A stretch of DNA of 64,000 bases from UBA5794 sp963714375. Lineage in GTDB: Bacteria > Actinomycetota > Acidimicrobiia > Spongiisociales > UBA5794. The position numbers and the translations under genes were made by a program. Shown here in pieces: positions 44,201-51,652 of the stretch. The stretch lies in the NCBI GenBank assembly GCA_963714375.1, contig CAVQOG010000005.1:62001-126000 (forward strand). The letters run 5' to 3'. The notes beneath the pieces were generated by a model that was given only the letters and a program-made list of their open reading frames with translations, was not told the origin of the DNA and ran no database searches. Positions within the stretch are counted from its first letter, which is position 1. Each line of letters begins with the position of its first letter.

Positions 44201-44777
44201 GCTATACGTCTCAGATCATCCGCTCCTCGGCGTTGAGAAGTTGATGGCATCGATGACCGACACGCAGATCCCTGAGTTGTGGGAGCGCGAGGATCGCTCG
44301 CAAGCAACCATCGGCGGCGTGATCGGCTCACTCAACCGGAGATATACCCGTGCCCAAAAACCCATGGTGTACTTCACCGTTGAGGGGCTGACGGGGGCGG
44401 TCGAGGCCGTTGCGTTCCCGAACGTTGTCGAGGAGTACGGCCCCATGATCCGAGAGGACGCTGTCCTGATCCTCCGCGGGAGGATCGATCACCGAGGGGA
44501 CGATGTGAAGTTCATCGTGCAAAGTGTCACGGAGCCAGACTTGACATCCGATGCGAGTGTCCGTGTCCGCGTCTTGGCATCGCGCATGTCGGAGTCGGTC
44601 GCCCAGAAGCTGAAACTCGTTCTGGCGAATCATCCCGGATCGTCACCGGTGTATATCCACATGACCGGAGACAAGGGTGAGCGCATCGTTCGGGTCAGCC
44701 CCGAGCATGCGGTGAATCCGCGCTCGGCTCTGTTCGCTGAGTTGCGGGAGCTCTTCGGTCCGACGTCAGTGATGTAA
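41274..44777 (+). CDS. dnaE: DNA polymerase III subunit alpha
   Basis: A protein of 1167 residues. The PHP domain opens with AHLHVHTEFSMLDGAARVADL; the catalytic palm contains GPGRGSAAGSIVAYCLKITDLDPI and PDIDMDFDERYR; finger and (HhH)2 regions follow (SHSAAYAYVAYQTAWLK), then an OB fold (ATIGGVIGSLNRRYTRAQKPM) near residue 1010. It is the replicative polymerase. The start is TTG at 41274 with GAGGA 7-8 nt upstream. A 12-codon frame from ATG 41226 ends on that ribosome site and might be a leader; this is speculative. Divergent from pfkA. Confidence 0.96.
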   Translation: MADSFAHLHVHTEFSMLDGAARVADLVKAVAADGQPAVAITDHGVLYGVVDFVKAATREGVNPIIGMEAYLTPGSRFDRLPRREDKRYHMTVLAENEVGYKNLMQLASKAYLDGYYYKPRIDAELLAEHAEGLIGTSGCLGGHVPQLLGVDERTDDDQRGQERDFEGALAAAAMYKDILGAGNYFIELQDHGIPAQRKIMDDLLNIAKTVDIPLLAANDSHYTHAHEAEAHDALLCIQTGSIKSDEDRFKFHSQEFYVKSASQMRNLFPKDRYPDACDNTLLIAERARVDIDFDRTLLPPFTVPDGHNEDSYLRQLVLEGAAERYGTLPTAHAERINYELEVISNMGFSSYFLIVWDLIAYAATQGIRTGPGRGSAAGSIVAYCLKITDLDPIEYGLIFERFLNPGRREMPDIDMDFDERYRSEMIRYTAEKYGSDHVAQIITFSTIKGKQAIRDAARVLNYSYSTGDQLAKAMPPAILGTDATIDQCLTQPDSNAPANDRDHYNAAAGLRDLMKTLDGATEIIETARGIEGLRRQDSIHAAAVVISPEPLTNIVPIQRKGEGAEVVTQYEMHGVEELGLLKMDFLGLRNLATIERALELIERNTGERPDIDHVPLDDEAVFDMFRAGDSMGVFQFEGGPMRALMRNLGPDEFEHLIALNALYRPGPLGAGMHLEYADRKNGKSAVVYLHEDLEPILSGTYGVMVYQEQVMQTAERIAGFSMADADGLRKAMGKKIPAVMAEQEAQFVAGCIGRGYDEALARELFGFIEHFAGYGFNKSHSAAYAYVAYQTAWLKVHHPAEYMAALLTSAKQNKDRTAAYLHECRMMGINVAVPGVNVSERDFLAHDGEIIFGSSAVRNVGEAVTDLIVAERTKNGPFTSFFDFIDRVDVQALNKRTIESMIKAGAFDNLHSSRRGLLEVAYQVVDATVGRRRAEEAGQFSLFGGASSDIADIKPEIPEHEWDKKVRLAFEKEMLGLYVSDHPLLGVEKLMASMTDTQIPELWEREDRSQATIGGVIGSLNRRYTRAQKPMVYFTVEGLTGAVEAVAFPNVVEEYGPMIREDAVLILRGRIDHRGDDVKFIVQSVTEPDLTSDASVRVRVLASRMSESVAQKLKLVLANHPGSSPVYIHMTGDKGERIVRVSPEHAVNPRSALFAELRELFGPTSVM

Positions 44778-44778
44778 C

Positions 44779-45819
44779 TCAGTCGACCGACACCGTGACG
44801 TCTGTTACGAGATCGGCAAGATCGTCGAGTGTTGTCGGCGGCGGAACCTGCCACGTGAGTTCGTGGACGGGGAGGCCATATCGGGCTGACAGTTCACGTG
44901 CTGACTCACTTTGTCTCCGCGCTTCGGATGCCCACAACGAGAGGTTCCGCTCGGCTGCCGAAACGAGGAGCTTGTCTTCAATCTCGGGCCGCTCCGATGC
45001 GCCAGCGGATGCGATCCACGACGCTGGGAGCATCTGGTTGAAGAGGATCGCGGTTGGTGCGATCTTGATCTCCGCCAGTTCGTCGAAGAAACGCCTCGTT
45101 TCGTGGATCGGTGTCGGATCCGCTGTTGTGGCGATCAGGGTTTCTGCCGCCCGCAGGTGTCGCTCGATCGACTTGGATCGAACGGCGAGCCGGTCGTACA
45201 TCGTGCGGAGATCGAGGAGGAAGTCAGCAACATCAGAGAGCATCGGACCCCCAAGCACGCCGTCGGCAAGACGCAACATGGGCCTGGCTGTGAACCGATA
45301 CAGGACTGATCTTCCCGGAATCGACGAACCGGTGAGCCAGCGTAGGAGCTTGCCTGACATCAGGTCGCCGGTCTTGGCAGGTGCAAGAAAGAAGTCGATG
45401 CCTCCCTCGGAGGGAGGAGTGTCGACAATCAACACGTCGTAGCGCCCCGATTCGATGTACTCGGCCATTCGTTCAGCTGCTGCGTACGACTGTGCTGCAG
45501 GGAAGCGGTCCGCCATGGCGCGGAAATAGGGGTTGACGAGTAAACGGTCGGCAACGTCGGGTTCAGCGTATCGGTTGATGATGGCCTCCCAGGAAGCCGA
45601 CACATCGAGCATCGCTGCGTGCAGATGTGGCTCGTTTTCGACCTGGCTTGGGATGTCTCCGAGCGCCGCGACACCCAGGGTGTCCGCAAGACGCCGAGCC
45701 GGGTCAATGGTGAGTACCAGTGTCGAATGTCCGCTTCGTGCAAGCGATACACCGAGCCCCGCCGACAGCGTCGTCTTTCCTACACCGCCGGCGCCGGTGA
45801 CGATCAGGGTTTTCGTCAT
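44779..45819 (-). CDS. ArsA-like ATPase (second of pair)
   Basis: A protein of 346 residues with the deviant Walker A VTGAGGVGKTTLSAGLG, a switch I-like LTIDPARRLADTLG and Walker B region YDVLIVDTPPSEGGIDF, the P-loop order of ArsA/GET3 ATPases. Metal-binding cysteines of arsenite ArsA are absent, and no arsB or arsR lies nearby. Mycobacteria carry a comparable pair (Rv3679/Rv3680), reported to guard against toxic metabolites; the present pair is likely orthologous. Overlaps its partner gene by 4 nt. Confidence 0.85.
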   Translation of the reverse strand: MTKTLIVTGAGGVGKTTLSAGLGVSLARSGHSTLVLTIDPARRLADTLGVAALGDIPSQVENEPHLHAAMLDVSASWEAIINRYAEPDVADRLLVNPYFRAMADRFPAAQSYAAAERMAEYIESGRYDVLIVDTPPSEGGIDFFLAPAKTGDLMSGKLLRWLTGSSIPGRSVLYRFTARPMLRLADGVLGGPMLSDVADFLLDLRTMYDRLAVRSKSIERHLRAAETLIATTADPTPIHETRRFFDELAEIKIAPTAILFNQMLPASWIASAGASERPEIEDKLLVSAAERNLSLWASEARRQSESARELSARYGLPVHELTWQVPPPTTLDDLADLVTDVTVSVD

Positions 45820-46673
45820 CGTGAACTCAGTTCGTCCGCGAGCTGCACCGCAACCTCTCCCGGTGTCAGCACCCCCATCAGATAGGGGAGCGAAACGTCC
45901 ACATCGATTTCGGTCCTCCAGTGGCTCTGGAGTGCTTCAATAGAAAGTTGATGCTCGGCAGCTTCCTTGAGAGGGCCAGCAGGAAGGAGGCCGAGCTGGT
46001 CCACTGTGAAATTGGCTGGCCGGACCGTTCGGTTCATCACAATCGACGGGCGCGGACACAGGTGCTCAGCCTCGATTGTCCCGAGAGCTTCCAGCGTTTC
46101 AAGGACGGGGAGTTCGGCTGGGTTCGCCACGAGAACAACCTCCGTCGTCGAGGGATCGCGGAGTACCTCGGCAAGCGAAGCTGCCTGCCGCTTGACATTT
46201 CCGGTCGGCACGAGTTCCGAGATGGTTTCGGGCGCTCGGAGGTAGCTTTGGAACTGTCCGAGCGAAGGCGTGTCGACGATGACAGCGTCCCACGTTCCTT
46301 TCCATATCTCGAACACGGGCTTTCCGATCGAGATGATCTCTCGAACTCCAGGTGCCGTGTCGACGAGGACGTTGAGCGCTGACGTAATCGTCCTTGTCGG
46401 CGCCCCATGGGGAACGTGCAATTGGGTTTTCAGGTACTCATCGAGGGCAGCAGCACGCACCATGGTCATCGCCCACAAACCTGCACGAACCTCAATCGGT
46501 TTGTAGCTGAGTTTGGATGCCCGCAGATGGGCTGAAAGGCCTAGCCCTGAGCCGAGATCGATCGCGAGAATGCTCTGGCCTCGCCGAGCCCGTTCTATGG
46601 CAAGGGCCGCGGTCACGGCCGATTTCCCGGTTCCGCCCTTTCCCGATACCAATACGAGGTCGGTCGTCAGCAT
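45816..46673 (-). CDS. ArsA-like ATPase (first of pair)
   Basis: A protein of 285 residues with Walker A LVSGKGGTGKSAVTAALA, switch ILAIDLGSGLGLSAHL and Walker B WDAVIVDTPSLGQFQSYL. It is shorter than its partner and would form a heterodimeric ATPase with it. Substrate and role are not visible in the sequence. First gene of the two-gene minus-strand operon; it is divergent from a small conserved gene at 46742, an arrangement that suggests functional linkage. Confidence 0.85.
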   Translation of the reverse strand: MLTTDLVLVSGKGGTGKSAVTAALAIERARRGQSILAIDLGSGLGLSAHLRASKLSYKPIEVRAGLWAMTMVRAAALDEYLKTQLHVPHGAPTRTITSALNVLVDTAPGVREIISIGKPVFEIWKGTWDAVIVDTPSLGQFQSYLRAPETISELVPTGNVKRQAASLAEVLRDPSTTEVVLVANPAELPVLETLEALGTIEAEHLCPRPSIVMNRTVRPANFTVDQLGLLPAGPLKEAAEHQLSIEALQSHWRTEIDVDVSLPYLMGVLTPGEVAVQLADELSSR

Positions 46674-46741
46674 CGTTCCAGCGTACCGTCAGAACACCGC
46701 GACCATGCCTACGCTTTTGAGCCTCAACCAAGGACAACGCT

Positions 46742-46954
46742 GTGGCACAACTGGATATGGACAAATTCCTCGAACGATTCGAGCGCAGGGCGAACGCCGT
46801 TCGCGAACGTGGTATCCCGCCGCTCGAAGGCGAGGCACGCAAGGTGTTCATCGAGTCCGCTGAGAAGGACTTCGTGGACTATTCGCTCATCGCCTCAGCG
46901 GAATGGGCTGTCGAAGACGGTGAACTCGTTCTACGAATTCCGCTCGGGAACTAG
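46742..46954 (+). CDS. Small conserved protein next to ArsA-like pair
   Basis: A protein of 70 residues: a helical N-terminal half (MDKFLERFERRANAVRERGI), then PPLEGEARKVFIESAEKDFVDYSLIASAEWAVEDGELVLRIPL. The pattern G-I-P-P-L-E-G-E-A-R and the final short beta strands look conserved in actinobacteria as far as I recall. Function unknown. GTG at 46742 has AAGGA 7 nt upstream. Its stop overlaps the 3' end of the convergent ThyX-like gene by 4 nt. Confidence 0.65.
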   Translation: MAQLDMDKFLERFERRANAVRERGIPPLEGEARKVFIESAEKDFVDYSLIASAEWAVEDGELVLRIPLGN

Positions 46955-48600
46955 TAATCCGCACTCGGGTCCGCTACGCCAAAGGCAGCACGCTTTGAGG
47001 CTGCTCGGCGTTCGGTTTCAAGCCGAGCGAGGTCGTACTCGTTGTGGTCGACGAACGTCATCGCGTCTGCGATGCGTCGGTGCCCTGCGACATCGCGGAT
47101 TGCCTTATGCATCTGTTGGCACACTTTGCGGTAGTCCGGATGTCCACCCTGTTGCGTCCGGAGTTCAAGCATGTGGAACGCTTCGCGGGCATTCAGGTTC
47201 ATGATGAACCTGATGTTGTGAGCAAACGGAACGACGTACTGCGCAACGGCTGGCGAGCTGGCCCCAGCAATGTCACGGTAGAGGGCAGCAGATTTCTCCA
47301 TCGCTGTGTCCCACGTACTGGTCGCACCGATGGCTTCAATCGACGGCGGTGTGATGTACCCATGGTGAGGCGAGAGTTGCTGCCACTCCAGCGTCAACAT
47401 CCGATGACGCTGAAGATCGCGGAAGATCCCGTAGTCGCACAGCACGTCAAAGCGGTAGAACGTCTGCTCCATGCCACGTCCCGGTTTGTGTCTGCGGTTG
47501 GTACGTGTCCCGACGTACGCATTGAAGATCTCGTCGATCTCCGATTCGGGCATGGCAGCCACCATTTCGCGGATCTGTGAATCAGGCAGGTTGCTGTATG
47601 CATAGAGAGCAGCGGCAGCGACCTTTCGCTCGCCGTCTGGATCGAACTCGACGAGGGTCACCGATGGCGATGGTTGTGGATCTGCGTTGAGTTTGGCCGC
47701 CATCTGCGTCATCGAATCGGCAATGTCGATAAAATATCGTGTCCAGGCACCGCCCCGATCGGGTATGTCGACTCTCTTCATGAACGACGGAATCATCTTC
47801 CGCAACTCCCCGAGCATCTGATCTCCGAACCAACGGATCTCATCAAGTGGGTGGGCCTGCATGCGGAGAAGCAAGGTCTCATACGCCTGGCCGGATGCAA
47901 ATACCCCAACATTCGATGTGGTTGACGCTGGCAGCAGGCCGCGTGCATCATCACACGCCTTGGCGCGGACGGTCGACTTCCATACGAAGTCTGAATCGCC
48001 TTCCTGTTTCGGATGGAGTGCCTCGTAGTACTCAACCAAGTCACCCACCACCTTCGAGTAGGTCGCAAACGCCTCGTCGATGTCTGAGCGATAGCGTTCG
48101 ACCATCCCGACTCCTTCGAGTTCGGTCGGGGTGTGGTAGCGGAACTGCCCGCCGAGCTTCTTGTCATAGAAGATGTAGCGCGTCGACTGTTCGAGGTATG
48201 ACGCAAGCCGTCCCCATTCGAGCACCTTCGTCAGGATGTTTGATGCTTGCTCGACAGCGAGATGTGCGCCGCCGAGTTGGGCTACGGAATCGTCCCCGTA
48301 CTGCGTGAAGACCCGGTCGTAGAGCTGTTCGGCACGATCGAGACCGACGGGCCCACTTCCTGCGTCATGGCTCGCAATAGTCTCAATAGCAAAATCGGCC
48401 TCATGTGCGAACTCATCGAGGAACAGGCGACGTACCGACTTGGGAGATCGGCTGTAGCGAGCAAATAGCGCTCCCTTGACGACTTCGGGGAGTCCAATGA
48501 TGCCAAAAACGGGCTTGTCGGCATTTGTGAAGTACCGGTTGACGGTCTCGAGTTCAGATGTTGTGAACTCCTCGATGTGGAATCCGGGATGGGGTGTCAT
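46951..48600 (-). CDS. ThyX-like tandem-domain protein
   Basis: A protein of 549 residues that looks like two fused ThyX-fold halves. The first half has ALFARYSRSPKSVRRLFLDEF and GRLASYLEQSTRYIFYD; the second has FRDLQRHRMLTLEWQQLSPHHGY and NLNAREAFHMLELRTQQGGHPDYRKV. The ThyX signature RHRxxSxNexSxR is only partly kept (Thr for Ser, Trp-Gln-Gln for Asn-Glu), and normal ThyX is about 220-250 residues. It may be a non-canonical flavoprotein rather than the cell's thymidylate synthase. ATG at 48600 has AGGA upstream. Confidence 0.75.
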   Translation of the reverse strand: MTPHPGFHIEEFTTSELETVNRYFTNADKPVFGIIGLPEVVKGALFARYSRSPKSVRRLFLDEFAHEADFAIETIASHDAGSGPVGLDRAEQLYDRVFTQYGDDSVAQLGGAHLAVEQASNILTKVLEWGRLASYLEQSTRYIFYDKKLGGQFRYHTPTELEGVGMVERYRSDIDEAFATYSKVVGDLVEYYEALHPKQEGDSDFVWKSTVRAKACDDARGLLPASTTSNVGVFASGQAYETLLLRMQAHPLDEIRWFGDQMLGELRKMIPSFMKRVDIPDRGGAWTRYFIDIADSMTQMAAKLNADPQPSPSVTLVEFDPDGERKVAAAALYAYSNLPDSQIREMVAAMPESEIDEIFNAYVGTRTNRRHKPGRGMEQTFYRFDVLCDYGIFRDLQRHRMLTLEWQQLSPHHGYITPPSIEAIGATSTWDTAMEKSAALYRDIAGASSPAVAQYVVPFAHNIRFIMNLNAREAFHMLELRTQQGGHPDYRKVCQQMHKAIRDVAGHRRIADAMTFVDHNEYDLARLETERRAASKRAAFGVADPSADY

Positions 48601-48691
48601 CGGTCCTACCAAGAGCCCTTTCAGCAGATGCTGGCACCGTACCTGAGCCACGGTGCGTCAGCAATCCGCAGATGGTCGGTAGCCTTGCCCC

Positions 48692-48958
48692 ATGGTTGCC
48701 ATTCGTATCGCCATGGGCGCGCTCGTTGCGATGTTGGTTGTCGTCGTTGCCGTACCGGCGATTGCACTGATCGACCTCATAACGGGTGGTACCGGTCTTG
48801 GACTTTGTGACTCGAGCCTAGGAACATGCGAGACATCGTTCTTCACGTTGCTCGAACTCGCTTTGGTATTCGTTGCTCTCGTCGTCGGTCTCGGATTTGC
48901 GATCGCCGGCTGTGTCCGGATTCTCTCACGCTCACAGCGACAGCCGACAGCCCCCTGA
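48692..48958 (+). CDS. Hypothetical two-helix membrane protein
   Basis: A protein of 88 residues with two hydrophobic helices (about 5-28 and 51-76) joined by a small extracytoplasmic loop holding two cysteines in CDSSLGTC, which could form a disulfide. A short basic C-terminus follows (RILSRSQRQ). No family recognised. Divergent from the ThyX-like gene. Support is modest: good coding character and topology only. Confidence 0.5.
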   Translation: MVAIRIAMGALVAMLVVVVAVPAIALIDLITGGTGLGLCDSSLGTCETSFFTLLELALVFVALVVGLGFAIAGCVRILSRSQRQPTAP

Positions 48959-48989
48959 CGAGGAAGCGCCCTGCTCAACCGCTGAAGGC

Positions 48990-49439
48990 TCAACGGGATG
49001 GATTCCCTTGATGGATTTCTTTCGCCACGACGAACAATCCGTGCGACTGGGCGACGGTCCCCGATTCCGATAGCACTTTCGCTTCGATGGAGAGTCGCTT
49101 TCCGCGACGCTCAGAGACCGTTCCGGTGAGCGTGAACACCTCATCAACTGTTGCCTTTTTCTGGTATCGGATGTCGAGAGTTGCGGTGAAGACAAAGACG
49201 CCTTCGGTCAGCATCGCAGACCACGCAGAGATCTCATCGAGCACCGTTGCAAGCACCCCGCCATGGAGGATCCCCTCAAATCCGGCGAACTGTGGCCGTG
49301 GGACAAAGGGCGCCGTGACCAGTGAACCGTCAACCGCAAAACCGTCGAGCCCGATTCCGACCGAGTTGTCGGAGCCACACCCAAAGCATGTTGCGTACTC
49401 ACGACGGAGCATTGCAATCGTGTCCGTGTCAGGGATCAT
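48990..49439 (-). CDS. PaaI-type hotdog-fold thioesterase
   Basis: A protein of 149 residues. The N-terminal CFGCGSDNSVGIGL and the hot-dog motif FAGFEGILHGGVLATVLDEISAWSAML (HGG with Asp/Glu downstream) identify a PaaI-like acyl-CoA thioesterase. Strands around LDIRYQKKATVDEVFTLTGTVSERRGKRLSIEAKV complete the fold. The substrate is not known. The CxxC-containing N-terminus is common in actinobacterial members. Confidence 0.85.
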   Translation of the reverse strand: MIPDTDTIAMLRREYATCFGCGSDNSVGIGLDGFAVDGSLVTAPFVPRPQFAGFEGILHGGVLATVLDEISAWSAMLTEGVFVFTATLDIRYQKKATVDEVFTLTGTVSERRGKRLSIEAKVLSESGTVAQSHGLFVVAKEIHQGNPSR

Positions 49440-49456
49440 GGGTCAACACTACCGAA

Positions 49457-49605
49457 GCGGGGATTGCGGATTACGGATTGCCGATGTCCGATGTCCGATA
49501 ACCGACGTCAGAGGGAGCCCCCCTGCTCCTCGCTGCACTCGTCCCGTCCCCCCGCAAGCGGGAGCACGGCAAAAGCGGCGACGTCAGAAGAATTGAGGGT
49601 TCTGG
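49457..49605. repeat. Heptamer array 10 with inverted GC hairpin core (composite element)
   Basis: Seven contiguous 7-bp words (49461-49509: GGATTGC, GGATTAC, GGATTGC, CGATGTC twice, CGATAAC, CGACGTC), a GC-rich core (49516-49570) with a hairpin at 49545-49568, then GACGTCAGAA. The core is the inverted counterpart of the array 9 core, and both are flanked by GACGTC-type words. Confidence 0.86.
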
Positions 49606-49625
49606 ATTGACGATAACGTGGTGCG

Positions 49626-50297
49626 ATGACCGAGATTCATCGTCCGAGTACCGAGCAGAAACGGAATGCGAGCGTCATTCTGAATCGCATAGCGAAGCGC
49701 TATCCGGAGGTGGGGACCGCTCTCGACTATTCGGATGCCTGGCAGCTACTTGTTGCGACTGTGCTTTCGGCGCAGACGACTGATGAGAACGTCAACAAGG
49801 TCGTGCCTGTGCTGTTCGATGCCTATCCGACTGCGGAGGATCTTGCAGGCGCGAACCCGGAGGATGTTGAGAAGATCATCTTTTCGACCGGCTACTACCG
49901 CCAGAAGACCAAGAGCATCATCACCCTTGCCGTAGATATCGTTGAGAAGTATGACGGTGAAGTTCCTGCAGATCTCGACAAGCTTGTCGAACTGCGCGGC
50001 GTTGGACGAAAGACTGCATCGGTTGTACTGGCGGAAGTGTGGAGCATTCCTGCCATCGCTGTCGACACGCATGTGAAGCGGGTAACGCATCGCCTCGGGC
50101 TCACAGCGAACACAGATCCTGCGAAGATTGAAGAAGATCTCAAGGCCCTGTATCCAAAGAAGCGTTGGGCCGATGTTTCCATGCAGATCATCCAGTTCGG
50201 TCGTGATGTGTGTGATGCGAAGAAGCCCCGCTGTTGGGAATGCCCCCTGCGCGATCGCTGCGAGTACGAGAACAAGACACCCCGCCCGCCATCGTGA
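49626..50297 (+). CDS. nth: Endonuclease III
   Basis: A protein of 223 residues. The helix-hairpin-helix-GPD region reads VELRGVGRKTASVVLAEVW with the catalytic Lys, followed by the catalytic Asp in IAVDTHVKRVTHRLGL. The [4Fe-4S] cluster cysteines are spaced C-x6-C-x2-C-x5-C in CDAKKPRCWECPLRDRC. It removes oxidised pyrimidines from DNA. ATG at 49626 opens the frame; the 3' end overlaps the MATE gene by 4 nt (GTGA). Confidence 0.96.
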   Translation: MTEIHRPSTEQKRNASVILNRIAKRYPEVGTALDYSDAWQLLVATVLSAQTTDENVNKVVPVLFDAYPTAEDLAGANPEDVEKIIFSTGYYRQKTKSIITLAVDIVEKYDGEVPADLDKLVELRGVGRKTASVVLAEVWSIPAIAVDTHVKRVTHRLGLTANTDPAKIEEDLKALYPKKRWADVSMQIIQFGRDVCDAKKPRCWECPLRDRCEYENKTPRPPS

Positions 50298-51652
50298 CAT
50301 GGGCGGAGGTTCGGGAGGCATTCGGACGCAACTCTCGGGATCGTACGATTGCGGCACTCGCCATTCCTGCTCTTGGGACACTGGCTATCGACCCGATTGT
50401 CACCATTGTGGATACGGCGTGGGTTGGCCGTCTCGGCACCTCCCCATTGGCAGCCCTCGCGATTGCGGGAGCTGTCTTTGCTGCAGTGTTCTCCGTCTTC
50501 AACTTTGTTCAGGTCACGATCACACCACTGATCGCCGGCGAGGTTGCCCGAGGCAACAGGAGGAAGGCCGGACAGATCGCGACTGGCTCGGTCTGGATCG
50601 CAGTTGGTCTCGGCGTCGTGCTTGGCATCATCTTCGTAGCCCTCGCACCGGTAATCACTGACCTTTTCAGAGCCGAGTCTGAGGTGGCAACGGACGCAAT
50701 CACCTATCTCCGGATCAGATTCCTTGCGTTGCCATTCCTTCTGATCGCCACCGTCGGTCACGGTGTCTATCGCGGCCACCAGAACACGAAGACGCCGTTG
50801 TACGTCGCTATCGGGATGAACGTCATCAATCTGGTTCTTGATCCCATCCTGATATTCGGGTTCGATCTCGGTGTTGCAGGTGCAGCCTGGGCAACGGTGA
50901 TTGCCCAGGGAGTCGCGGCAGGATGGTTTCTGATCCTGATGTTCGGCACGCAGAGGGCTCTCCTCGGAATGGATTCGCTTCGCGGTCGGATCGGTTCCCT
51001 CCCGATTGGTGAGGTGCTCTCAGCTGGCTGGCCGATGATCGTGCGATCCATGGCGCTGCTTGGAGCGGTCACGGCCACAACATTCGCGGCATCCCGGATC
51101 GGGACTGAGGAGACTGCGGCCCATCAGATTGCAATGCAGGTGTGGCTGTTCCTGGCATTCGTGCTCGATTCCTACGCAATTGCTGCCCAAGCCATGGTGG
51201 GAACCGACTTCGGGACGCGCGACATTGTTCGGGCACGCAAATTGGCGAATCGCCTGCTTGCTCTTGGCTTGGTGACGGGGGTTGGACTCTCGGTCGTCCT
51301 TGTCGTGACCGCCCCGATCGTCCCAGCGCTCTTTGACCTTGAACCGGGTGTGCGGGCACTCCTGTCTGAGGTCTACATTTTCGTCATCGTGCTACAGCCG
51401 ATCACGGCACTCGTCTATGTATGGGATGGCGTCGGCATCGGAGCTTCGGCTTTCAGGTATCTCGCCGCATCGATGGTTGTTGCGGGAATCGCCACGCTGA
51501 TCACATTGATCCTATTTGGCGACACACTGGTGGGGGTATGGGCTTCCGTCGGGGTGCTCACCGGGGTCCGGTTCATTGCCCTTGCGGGTTGGCACCGCTT
51601 CGGGCCGCTTTCTTCCGGACGAGATCCATCCCCTTTGTCTCAGGGAGCCTGA
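50294..51652 (+). CDS. MATE family efflux transporter
   Basis: A protein of 452 residues with twelve predicted transmembrane helices in two MatE halves: IAALAIPALGTLAIDPIVTIVDTAWVGRLG opens the first and MIVRSMALLGAVTATTFAASRIGTEETAAHQIAMQVW the second. It resembles the DinF-like branch. It probably exports cationic or other small molecules using a Na+ or H+ gradient; substrate unknown. GTG at 50294 overlaps the nth stop, so translation is coupled. Its 3' end overlaps the convergent MFS gene by 80 nt. Confidence 0.9.
   Translation: MTWAEVREAFGRNSRDRTIAALAIPALGTLAIDPIVTIVDTAWVGRLGTSPLAALAIAGAVFAAVFSVFNFVQVTITPLIAGEVARGNRRKAGQIATGSVWIAVGLGVVLGIIFVALAPVITDLFRAESEVATDAITYLRIRFLALPFLLIATVGHGVYRGHQNTKTPLYVAIGMNVINLVLDPILIFGFDLGVAGAAWATVIAQGVAAGWFLILMFGTQRALLGMDSLRGRIGSLPIGEVLSAGWPMIVRSMALLGAVTATTFAASRIGTEETAAHQIAMQVWLFLAFVLDSYAIAAQAMVGTDFGTRDIVRARKLANRLLALGLVTGVGLSVVLVVTAPIVPALFDLEPGVRALLSEVYIFVIVLQPITALVYVWDGVGIGASAFRYLAASMVVAGIATLITLILFGDTLVGVWASVGVLTGVRFIALAGWHRFGPLSSGRDPSPLSQGA

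Noticed and set aside
44779..46673. Annotation of the ATPase pair as an arsenite pump
   Set aside because: Metal-site cysteines and arsB/arsR neighbours are missing.
46951..48600. Annotation as canonical thyX
   Set aside because: Length is about twice that of ThyX and the RHRxxSxNexSxR signature is altered in both halves; a family-level call is safer.
49895..50779. Minus-strand 294-codon frame across nth and the MATE gene
   Set aside because: Both plus-strand genes have catalytic motifs and a coupled junction; the antisense frame is compositional.
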